Assembly: GCF_020829685.1 (NCBI RefSeq)
Contig: NZ_JAIVFR010000572.1
Span: forward strand, 1-5,001
Length of the DNA stretch: 5,001 nucleotides
Reading direction: 5' to 3'
Source: Nostoc sp. CHAB 5715
GTDB taxonomy: Bacteria; Cyanobacteriota; Cyanobacteriia; Cyanobacteriales; Nostocaceae
The notes under the pieces are model-generated. The model was not told the DNA's origin and made no database searches. It saw only the letters and a list, made by a program, of their open reading frames with translations. The position numbers and the translations under genes are program-made. The stretch's first letter is position 1; each line of letters opens with the position of its first letter. Shown here piece after piece: positions 1 to 4,934 of this stretch.

Positions 1-1401
1 GAGAAAGAGGAAGAAAGGCCACCACCAAGCCCAAAATAGATTTAATACGAAATTGCGATCGCGGGTTTGCGGCCCAATAAATAACACTGCAACTATAATC
101 GCAAAAGCCGTTGCAGTAAAACCATAGTTAATGCGATCGGGCCACCAGGGACTACGCAAAAACCGCCGCAAACGAGGATAGGCATTTAACAGATTCACCC
201 GAAATCGTTTTTTCTTCGTTTCGGCTGGCCAGAAAATTTCTTCTGTTAATTCATTAGCACCCTCTGCTTGCACGATCGCTCTTTCTACCAGATTTTTCAA
301 TTCCTTGAGATTGCCAGGAAAATCATAAGACTGTAGACGACGTAAAGCTTCTGGGGTAATGTGCGGTTTCGGAACGCCTCTAGATCGAATGTAGAGACTA
401 GTATAATATTCAACCTGTGCCTGAATATCAGCTTTCCGCACCCGTAGCGGTGGTACTTTAATAATGTGACCGATACAGCGTTCAATTGTCGGCTGAGTTT
501 TTTCAGAAACAATCAGAATTCTGGCTTTACTGGGACGAGGTTCCGGTGCTGCTTCTCCCGAACGACTGACGGGGGTATATGTGCCAGTTTTGAGCAACTG
601 CGTTACCGGAGGTAATAATTCTTCGGGCAATTCTTGGATGTTGTTGAGAACTAAAGTACCTTCTCCCAACCATTCCAACAATCCTGGTTTACCGCCAGCG
701 CGACCGAATAAATCTGCACCGCTAGTTTGCAGAATACCGCAATTTACTTTAATAATTGGTTCTCGTCGTTTTGGAGAACCAAAGTGGATGAGGGCTGCTA
801 TATTGTCTTTTTCTAACCCTGGTTCTCCAAAAATATCCACTGATTTGCGATCAGCCGCCGCTTCTCGAATTTGCTCGCGCAACCGCACAGCATAGCGACT
901 TGTACCAACAATTCCCCGTTGCGCTTTGGTAACTAAATATGGCCGCAAAGCTACAGAACGTTCTTGTTCATAGCCAAGTGCAGATGTAGCCTGAGCTAAT
1001 TCTTGAGCCAATTGACGCGAAAAAGCCTGAGCAATTTCCGGGTATTGGTTAACTAAAGTGCGAAATTTATCACCAGGCACAACCCACAAATGACAATCTG
1101 TCACCGTAGTAATTGTGAATGGAGTTAATTGATCCAACAACAATTCTTTGAGTTCAATTACTGCACCGGGGAGGAATCCACAAGCTAAGGCTGGGTTGGT
1201 TTGATTGGTGCTATTGCTTTCGAGTTGACCTTCTACAAGAATATAAAGGGCTTCTGGAGGAGTGCCTTCGCTAACTAAGTCAGTTTCGGCACTTACTACT
1301 TGTTCTTCAATTACTTGAGCGATCGCATTTAACACTTCAGGCGAGAGAATTCCTAAACTCGTCCGTTCTTTTAGCCATGTAACCGTTTCTGGAGATGTCA
1401 T
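1..1401 (-). CDS. cNMP-binding-like / degenerate sigma-54-activator-type AAA+ protein with membrane domain (3' end missing)
   Basis: 467 codons are visible; the gene continues past the left edge. Residues ~15-130 resemble a cyclic-nucleotide-binding (CRP-type) beta-roll, but the phosphate-binding Arg position reads PFTIT instead of P-R-x-A-T, so classical cAMP binding is doubtful. Residues ~165-390 align by eye with sigma-54 activator AAA+ domains: degenerate Walker A GEPGLEKD (192-199), VNCGIL (219-224), ADLFG (229-233), Walker B-like GTLVLNNIQELP (248-259), PPLRVRKADI (317-326) and FPGNLKELKNLVERA (361-375). The GAFTGA loop is missing and the Walker B acidic pair is Asn-Asn, so ATPase and sigma-54 contact are probably lost. 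A hydrophobic helix (~427-443) and Trp-rich FWAWWWPFF (456-464) begin a membrane domain; from memory, cyanobacterial relatives continue into a NapH/NosR-like 4Fe-4S region, which is not visible here. Start chosen at ATG 1401, with GGAG eight bases upstream. Role unknown; probably signalling or redox sensing. Confidence 0.85.
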   Translation of the reverse strand, partial: MTSPETVTWLKERTSLGILSPEVLNAIAQVIEEQVVSAETDLVSEGTPPEALYILVEGQLESNSTNQTNPALACGFLPGAVIELKELLLDQLTPFTITTVTDCHLWVVPGDKFRTLVNQYPEIAQAFSRQLAQELAQATSALGYEQERSVALRPYLVTKAQRGIVGTSRYAVRLREQIREAAADRKSVDIFGEPGLEKDNIAALIHFGSPKRREPIIKVNCGILQTSGADLFGRAGGKPGLLEWLGEGTLVLNNIQELPEELLPPVTQLLKTGTYTPVSRSGEAAPEPRPSKARILIVSEKTQPTIERCIGHIIKVPPLRVRKADIQAQVEYYTSLYIRSRGVPKPHITPEALRRLQSYDFPGNLKELKNLVERAIVQAEGANELTEEIFWPAETKKKRFRVNLLNAYPRLRRFLRSPWWPDRINYGFTATAFAIIVAVLFIGPQTRDRNFVLNLFWAWWWPFFLFL

Positions 1402-1408
1402 ATTAATT

Positions 1409-1413
1409 TCTCC
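1409..1413 (-). promoter_or_regulatory. ribosome binding site of the AAA+ regulator
   Basis: On the minus strand the sequence GGAGA lies about seven to eight bases before ATG 1401. It supports this start over any internal Met. Confidence 0.6.
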
Positions 1414-1469
1414 GTGTAGGCTGCTGTATAAAATGAATTATCTCTTGAAAGCTGAGTCAATAATTCAAA

Positions 1470-1475
1470 ATTATA
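1470..1475 (-). promoter_or_regulatory. candidate -10 box before the AAA+ regulator
   Basis: The 82-base gap between the immunity-like gene and the regulator contains a perfect TATAAT on the minus strand. No matching -35 box is seen at 16-18 bases; a TTGACT at 1455-1460 lies downstream of it and lacks its own good -10. The regulator may therefore have its own promoter, but AT-rich DNA gives such matches by chance. Confidence 0.2.
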
Positions 1476-1483
1476 AATTAAGT

Positions 1484-1927
1484 TCAGATCGGACTGCACT
1501 TTCCCTTTTCCTTTAACTTCTCCAGTAAATTCCAAGACCTTTTTTCATTCTCCGAGATAAACAGAGGAAGCCAGTAGACTGCTTTCTCTATTAACCTATT
1601 ACTATCATTATTCAAATCTTCAATCAATTTTACTACTGACTTAAATCCTAGCTTAGGAATTGCAAAATCTAACCATAATTTAATAGATTGAGCATTAGAT
1701 TTTAAAACCCCATACTTGAATAATTTTGTGACATAATCTCTTTTGTGCAAGACTTTCTTTGCAATTACAATAGTACTCAAACTTTTTTTTTCAACCATGC
1801 TCTTGATAATTTCATACGCTTCAACTTCAGGTATGGATTTTAAATCCTCTAAAATTACCTTTTCCTCATGAGAAGATAAGGATCTATAACTGCTAATCTC
1901 TATTAAATTTTGAATATGCTCATTCAT
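1484..1927 (-). CDS. small all-helical protein, putative immunity protein
   Basis: 147 residues with no family that I recognise. The sequence looks entirely alpha-helical, with short amphipathic helices in pairs (about residues 4-12, 19-30, 35-46, 51-60, 64-73, 80-89, 95-105, 109-120, 129-141), resembling a small HEAT-like solenoid. There is no signal peptide or membrane segment, so it should be cytosolic. Charge is mixed with many Lys and Glu. It starts at ATG 1927, only five bases after the stop of the toxin-like frame (1933-1935), and no clear Shine-Dalgarno is present, which suggests translational coupling. A small soluble helical protein directly after a toxin tip is the standard layout for a cognate immunity protein; that function is inferred from position only. 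The gene is visibly AT-rich compared with the flanking regulator and TPR genes. Confidence 0.7.
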   Translation of the reverse strand: MNEHIQNLIEISSYRSLSSHEEKVILEDLKSIPEVEAYEIIKSMVEKKSLSTIVIAKKVLHKRDYVTKLFKYGVLKSNAQSIKLWLDFAIPKLGFKSVVKLIEDLNNDSNRLIEKAVYWLPLFISENEKRSWNLLEKLKEKGKCSPI

Positions 1928-1932
1928 TATTG

Positions 1933-2310
1933 TTAAAATTGATATGGCATGAAAAGGTTTAATGGCAAACCTGCATTACTTGCTGAATTAGCTGATGGTT
2001 TGTAATGACCAGAAAGATTATTCCAGTATTTGATTTGACCTTTATTGTTTTTATTATGTCCAAAGCGAATTTGACCGGCAAAGTCAACATTGTTACCTCT
2101 TGCAATATCAATATGACTTCCTAAACCAAATTTTTGCCTTGCTATATATATCTGGCCTCCCTGTACTACGAAGTTGTACTCACCATTCGGTGTAAACACT
2201 TTATTGTGAGGTGTTTTATATCTCCACTTATTACCATCAAAAAAAAGCTCATTACGGCGAATATAATTAGGAATATCTTCGGGATATAGATTAGGAAAAT
2301 ATTCTGCTCC
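1933..2310 (-). pseudogene. headless C-terminal polymorphic-toxin-like domain (SGHYKPS motif)
   Basis: The frame is open from 2367 (TAG at 2368-2370) to the stop at 1933. It has no ATG and no evident ribosome binding site; the only plausible start is GTG 2199, which gives 88 residues. Numbered from that GTG, conserved-looking residues are GSHIDIARG (27-35), FAGQIRFGH (40-48) and SGHYKPS (63-69). I recall this H...AxG...VxxAGxI...SGHYxP pattern at the ends of long cyanobacterial hemagglutinin-like and RHS-like proteins; its activity is not known to me. The toxin-like sequence seems to begin near 2307, immediately after the nuclease sequence of the overlapping gene ends. I therefore read it as the tail of a larger toxin whose secretion and repeat regions have been lost. 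It overlaps the nuclease ORF in the -1 frame and ends five bases before the putative immunity gene. Expression by re-initiation at GTG 2199 cannot be excluded. Confidence 0.55.
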
Positions 2311-2888
2311 TGGCTCAATCGTGGCAACTTGTAGATTAATATTGTCTCTATCAATTGTATAATTTCCCTAATAGTAGCAACATCTAGAATTTGCTGTCGG
2401 GCACTGTTGACTATTTCGATAGCTCTTGTTGTCGCAGTTGATTCGGGTTCAATGATGAGTTTAACTGTCTCTATGCCGATTGATGATGCTTCAATTGAGC
2501 TTAATTCGTCAAGATAGACGCGAGTCACTCGTTGTGAGTTGAGTAATTCTGTATATCTTTCAGTATCTCCAGTATCAACGCTACGGTTGGGGAAAATCAC
2601 AACACCACGCCAATTGTTAGTTAATTCGGTTTTGTCGAGATAATTAAAGATTTCGGTAAATAAACGTGAGTAGAACTTTTTGTCTGGTTGAAATTGCACT
2701 TCTGCAAAATAAATGGGTAGTGCTGCTGCATTTGGGAGGAAAACACCATCGATTCTAAACGCTAGTTGTTTAACTTCGACTGAAGAAAATTGGTAAACAC
2801 TAGCTAGTTGGGGCGGTTGGTTAATCAGTTCAAAGAAAGTAGTGGGGATACTTTGGAAGATGCGATAAAAGATACTGTCTGTTTTCAA
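2166..2888 (-). CDS. Rpn/DUF2887-type PD-(D/E)XK nuclease, C-terminally truncated
   Basis: 240 codons; the first ~195 match my recollection of the cyanobacterial DUF2887 branch of Rpn (recombination-promoting nuclease / putative transposase) proteins. Diagnostic stretches are MKTDSIFYRIFQ (1-12), YQFSSVEVK (32-40), FRIDGVFLP (44-52, D47), YFAEVQFQPD (60-69, catalytic ExQ E63/Q65), FYSRLFTEIFNYL (72-84), WRGVVIFP (93-100) and IIQLIETILIYKLPRLS (176-192). From ~196 to the stop the sequence is hydrophobic and unlike the family; it is the shadow of the toxin frame. The usual charged, often Gln/Glu/Arg-rich tail is gone. The nuclease core and its catalytic residues are intact, so activity is possible. 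The start is TTG 2888, at the exact family N-terminus; there is no upstream ATG before the stop at 2949-2951 and no clear Shine-Dalgarno, suggesting ATG-to-TTG decay or weak translation. These genes are often multicopy and mobile-like. Confidence 0.75.
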   Translation of the reverse strand: MKTDSIFYRIFQSIPTTFFELINQPPQLASVYQFSSVEVKQLAFRIDGVFLPNAAALPIYFAEVQFQPDKKFYSRLFTEIFNYLDKTELTNNWRGVVIFPNRSVDTGDTERYTELLNSQRVTRVYLDELSSIEASSIGIETVKLIIEPESTATTRAIEIVNSARQQILDVATIREIIQLIETILIYKLPRLSQEQNIFLIYIPKIFLIIFAVMSFFLMVISGDIKHLTIKCLHRMVSTTS

Positions 2889-2932
2889 GGGAGCTTGTTT
2901 TACAATTGATGAACATATTTTACACTTCGACG

Positions 2933-2955
2933 CTCCCGTGGAGACTCTTTAGAGT
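2933..2955. repeat. two abutting short palindromes upstream of the nuclease gene
   Basis: CTCCcgtGGAG (2933-2943) is followed without a gap by ACTCTttAGAGT (2944-2955). The second overlaps a TATACT on the minus strand (2953-2958) that could be a -10 element for the nuclease gene. An operator or a 5' leader hairpin is possible; so is a dispersed repeat. Confidence 0.35.
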
Positions 2956-3140
2956 ATACAAAAATTGGCTGCTAAGATACTGCATATATGTATGTCAACA
3001 ATTCTATAAATAATATTTGAATTGTGTCAGAGCGTGATACAAAAAGTATTTTAAAAATATTAGGTGTTTAAAGCTGACATTAATATTAGCAATTTCCCCC
3101 TAGAATTTTAGAAATAGGGTGTTTTATAGTAAAAAAATTG

Positions 3141-3154
3141 ATTGGGCATTGGGA
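3141..3154 (+). repeat. short heptamer repeat ATTGGGC/ATTGGGA
   Basis: Two tandem heptamers, with a degenerate third (ATGGGAT, 3155-3161). The decamer GGGCATTGGG (3144-3153) is the exact reverse complement of 4941-4950 in the right-end array, so it belongs to the same heptamer family in inverted orientation. Confidence 0.5.
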
Positions 3155-3249
3155 ATGGGATCAACTCTTTCCCTAGTTCCTAATCCTAGTCTCAGACAAA
3201 AAAGGGGAATTTTGCCTAAAGGACTCGAAGCCTGCGTAAATCAGTATGG

Positions 3250-3291
3250 CCCGTGATTAGACGCGTAAAGCGTGTCTTAATCATTCATGGG
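3250..3291 (+). repeat. long imperfect hairpin just before the TPR gene
   Basis: Inner stem ACGC (3261-3264) with GCGT (3270-3273) around loop GTAAA. Outer stem GATTAG (3255-3260) pairs with CTTAATC (3276-3282) with one bulged T, and GT (3274-3275) is also bulged. Flanking CCC (3250-3252) can close on GGG (3289-3291). It ends two bases before TTG 3294, so in mRNA it would cover the start region. It could be a regulatory leader hairpin or a dispersed palindromic repeat of the kind common in Nostoc genomes. Confidence 0.5.
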
Positions 3292-3293
3292 CG

Positions 3294-4310
3294 TTGACAG
3301 ATTCAATTCCCAATTGGCTAGAGTACGGCAGAGTTATGATCCCTAGCATTACAGATTCAGCAGTGAAGGCTGCGTTAGCAGCTGTTGCATCGGAGTCAGC
3401 CTCAGCAGAAGAAAAAATCCAGATGCTGATCGAGATAGCACAGGGTTTTCAAAAAAAGCCCAAAACAGCCCAAGACTTGCGAAATGCAGTTGGGTTATAT
3501 TACCGGGCATATCAAATGTGTGGTGAAGAGTATCCCTTACTAAAAGCTAGGGCCCAAGTGGGCATGGCAGGGACGTTACAGGCAATACCGGATGCTGATT
3601 ACCAACTGCTGCTGCAAGCGAAAGCAGGTTATGAAGAAGCGTTACCGATTTTACAACAATTAGCGTCACCAGAGGAAGTGGCAGAGACGCAGATGAATTT
3701 TGGGCTGGTGTTGCAATCGCTTGTACCATTCAATTTGGCACGGATAACCGACAGCATCCAGGCTTATCATGAGGCGTTGCGGGTGTTTTCTTGGGAAGAT
3801 TACCCCCAGGAATACGCGATTTTGTATAACAATATTGCGATCGCTTACCTTTCTATGCCCCTAGCATCGGAACGCGAATACTTGCGTCAAGGGTTAGCTG
3901 TGCAATCATTTGAGGTAGCACTAAAGCATATTAATTTGATTGACCATCCTAGAGAATATGCGATGTTGCAAAACAATTTAGGTAACGCTTTGCAATATTT
4001 AGTGAGTTCCCATCGTGTAGAGAATAATTTAAGAGCGATCGCAGCTTATGACGAAGCGTTAAAAGTGCGTAACGCCAAAGATACACCTCTAGAGTACGCT
4101 AACACAATTTCCAACAAAGCCAACGCCTTATTCAACTTACCAGACGACCAGGAAAAACCAGAAGTTGGTAATCCTCAAAATCTTTTGCAAGCGCGTATCT
4201 ACTATCAAGACGCTTTAGAAATATTTACGAAATACCAACAAATTGCCCAAGCAGAGGTAGTAGCCCAAGCGTTACAAGATGTAGAAGCAGAAATAGGAAA
4301 TAGGGAATAG
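3294..4310 (+). CDS. tetratricopeptide-repeat protein
   Basis: 338 codons from TTG 3294; no signal peptide or membrane segment, so probably cytosolic. From about residue 60 it is an array of paired helices. The best-conserved units recur every ~45 residues: YPQEYAILYNNIAIAYLSMP (170-189), HPREYAMLQNNLGNALQYL (218-236) and TPLEYANTISNKANALFNLP (264-283). Two are followed by A-Y-x-E/D-A-L-type helices (IQAYHEALRVF 155-165, IAAYDEALKVR 249-259), and YYQDALEIF (303-311) ends the last. This P-x-E-Y-A-x-x-x-N-N pattern is familiar from cyanobacterial TPR proteins; such arrays bind partner proteins. No catalytic domain is visible. The start is uncertain: TTG 3294 has no Shine-Dalgarno and follows a hairpin, while ATG 3336 (residue 15) has a weak purine-rich GGCAGAG upstream. 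The last codons (EIGNRE) and stop lie inside an AATAGGG repeat. Two small membrane-protein genes follow on the same strand 106 bases later. HIP1 sites at 3837 and 4035 suggest a resident gene. Specific role unknown. Confidence 0.85.
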   Translation: MTDSIPNWLEYGRVMIPSITDSAVKAALAAVASESASAEEKIQMLIEIAQGFQKKPKTAQDLRNAVGLYYRAYQMCGEEYPLLKARAQVGMAGTLQAIPDADYQLLLQAKAGYEEALPILQQLASPEEVAETQMNFGLVLQSLVPFNLARITDSIQAYHEALRVFSWEDYPQEYAILYNNIAIAYLSMPLASEREYLRQGLAVQSFEVALKHINLIDHPREYAMLQNNLGNALQYLVSSHRVENNLRAIAAYDEALKVRNAKDTPLEYANTISNKANALFNLPDDQEKPEVGNPQNLLQARIYYQDALEIFTKYQQIAQAEVVAQALQDVEAEIGNRE

Positions 4311-4325
4311 GGAATAGGGAATAGG
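4292..4325 (+). repeat. AATAGGG tandem heptamer repeat overlapping the TPR gene's end
   Basis: A degenerate AATAGGA (4292-4298), then AATAGGG at 4299, 4306 and 4313, then a partial AATAGG (4320-4325). The TPR stop codon TAG (4308-4310) lies inside the array, so repeat DNA encodes the protein's last residues. Heptamer arrays of this type (STRR) are typical of heterocystous cyanobacteria. Confidence 0.85.
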
Positions 4326-4349
4326 TTAGTTATTCTTTCTCCCTCATCT

Positions 4350-4391
<42 letters not shown>

Positions 4392-4403
4392 TTCCTAACA
4401 ATC

Positions 4404-4407
4404 AGGA
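4404..4407 (+). promoter_or_regulatory. ribosome binding site of the 88-residue membrane protein
   Basis: AGGA lies nine bases before GTG 4417. It is the main support for choosing this non-ATG start. Confidence 0.5.
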
Positions 4408-4416
4408 CAAAACAGC

Positions 4417-4683
4417 GTGAGAGATATTTTTACCTACCCAAACGTGATAGATTTTCTCAAAAGTTTAGCAGATGGTGACTTGAACATAGCAACAGAATTT
4501 GTGTGGTTAATCATTGCCACAGCCTTGTCTATGGTTGGCGGTGCAATTGGTGGAATGCTGTTAGCTGGGAAAGATATAGGCTATCAGTTTTCAGCAATGC
4601 TTGGTGCATTATTTGCCCCTGCTGGTGTAATTCCCGGCATCCTCTTAGGGCTTGCAGTCTTAAATTTATTGGCAAATTATTAG
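4417..4683 (+). CDS. small two-helix membrane protein (88 residues)
   Basis: GTG start with AGGA nine bases upstream; the stop is at 4681-4683. A short polar N-terminus (1-26, RDIFTYPNVIDFLKSLADGD) precedes one membrane helix at about 28-50, rich in small residues (ALSMVGGAIGGMLLAG, 36-51), and a second at about 58-86 with GALFAPAGVIPGILLGLA (63-80). The GGxxGG and GxxxA-type spacing suggests tight helix packing, as in oligomeric membrane proteins. A short polar loop GKDIGYQ (51-57) separates the helices. There is no signal peptidase or lipobox motif. I do not recognise the family. It follows the TPR gene across the heptamer block, and the next gene starts eight bases after its stop, so the two membrane genes are almost certainly one transcription unit and may form a complex. 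Lys and Asp in the loop are its only charges beyond the N-terminal segment. Confidence 0.75.
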   Translation: MRDIFTYPNVIDFLKSLADGDLNIATEFVWLIIATALSMVGGAIGGMLLAGKDIGYQFSAMLGALFAPAGVIPGILLGLAVLNLLANY

Positions 4684-4686
4684 GAG
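4682..4686 (+). promoter_or_regulatory. ribosome binding site of the 74-residue membrane protein
   Basis: AGGAG overlaps the stop codon of the preceding gene (TAG 4681-4683) and sits five bases before ATG 4692. This strong site fixes the start at 4692 and shows that the longer open frame from 4503 is not used. Confidence 0.75.
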
Positions 4687-4691
4687 AAAAT

Positions 4692-4916
4692 ATGTTAGAG
4701 ATAGGATGGTTTTCTGCCAAGTTATTTTTGAAAGGAAAGCTACTACGCGATCCGATATATTTTCTTAAGCAAACTACTATTGGTATTGCTGTAAGTTTTT
4801 TACTACTAGTGTTAGTTGCACAAGCCCCAATTCCCTTCTACTTACCAATAATATTATCTAGCTTAGTGACAGGCATGATTATGCCATTTCTCCTCAAGGA
4901 TTTCAAAATGAAGTGA
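4692..4916 (+). CDS. small two-helix membrane protein (74 residues)
   Basis: ATG 4692 with AGGAG five bases upstream; the frame ends at TGA 4914-4916. The N-terminal ~27 residues are amphipathic and basic (KLFLKGKLLRDPIYFLK, 10-26). A membrane helix follows at about 28-44 (TIGIAVSFLLLVLVA), a proline-containing turn QAPIPFYLP (44-52), a second helix at about 50-67, and a short basic tail KDFKMK (69-74). By the positive-inside rule both termini should face the cytoplasm. No family is recognised and no catalytic motif is seen. It is translationally linked to the 88-residue membrane protein (eight-base gap) and lies downstream of the TPR gene on the same strand, suggesting a membrane pair with a soluble TPR partner. 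The frame is open upstream to 4503, but that part only shadows the preceding gene. Confidence 0.75.
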   Translation: MLEIGWFSAKLFLKGKLLRDPIYFLKQTTIGIAVSFLLLVLVAQAPIPFYLPIILSSLVTGMIMPFLLKDFKMK

Positions 4917-4934
4917 TTTGTCATTGATAAATAA

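Larger units (their letters stand above)
2889..3293. other. gene-free divergent intergenic region
   Basis: About 405 bases between the minus-strand nuclease and the plus-strand TPR gene. I see no convincing ORF, tRNA or rRNA. It holds two abutting palindromes (2933-2955), a TTGACA on the minus strand (2993-2998) and a TATACT on the minus strand (2953-2958) that are not correctly spaced as one promoter, a hairpin CCCTA...TAGGG (3098-3119), two heptamer copies (3141-3154) and a long imperfect hairpin (3250-3291). Plus-strand promoter candidates are weak; TATAGT at 3125-3130 has no good -35. Both flanking genes must presumably be transcribed from here. Confidence 0.6.

Noticed and set aside
297..512. 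Minus-strand open frame of 71 codons in another frame
   Set aside because: Shadow of the AAA+ regulator, overlapping its conserved PPLRVRKADI and FPGNLKELKN regions.
581..895. Plus-strand open frame of 104 codons
   Set aside because: Lies fully opposite the AAA+ regulator, whose minus-strand translation has clear domain motifs. The protein read from the plus strand is low-complexity and Ser/Pro/Asn-rich, with no ribosome binding site.
2168..2367. Programmed -1 frameshift joining the nuclease and toxin frames
   Set aside because: The two frames overlap here and a -1 shift would join them, but I see no slippery X-XXY-YYZ heptamer with a following hairpin, and the family-like sequence of one frame ends just where that of the other begins. 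A recombination junction is simpler.
3098..3119. Intrinsic terminator from the CCCTA/TAGGG hairpin
   Set aside because: The stem has only five pairs with a 12-base loop, no clean T-run follows, and no gene ends upstream on either strand.
3547..3729. Minus-strand open frame of 60 codons inside the TPR gene
   Set aside because: Antisense shadow of well-formed TPR helices; no start signal and low-complexity composition.
4503..4691. Upstream extension of the 74-residue membrane protein to ATG 4503
   Set aside because: It overlaps the 88-residue gene in another frame and reads as a Cys/Trp-rich nonsense sequence; ATG 4692 has a strong AGGAG site.
4529..4720. Minus-strand open frame of 63 codons
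   Set aside because: Antisense to both small membrane genes, with no family resemblance.
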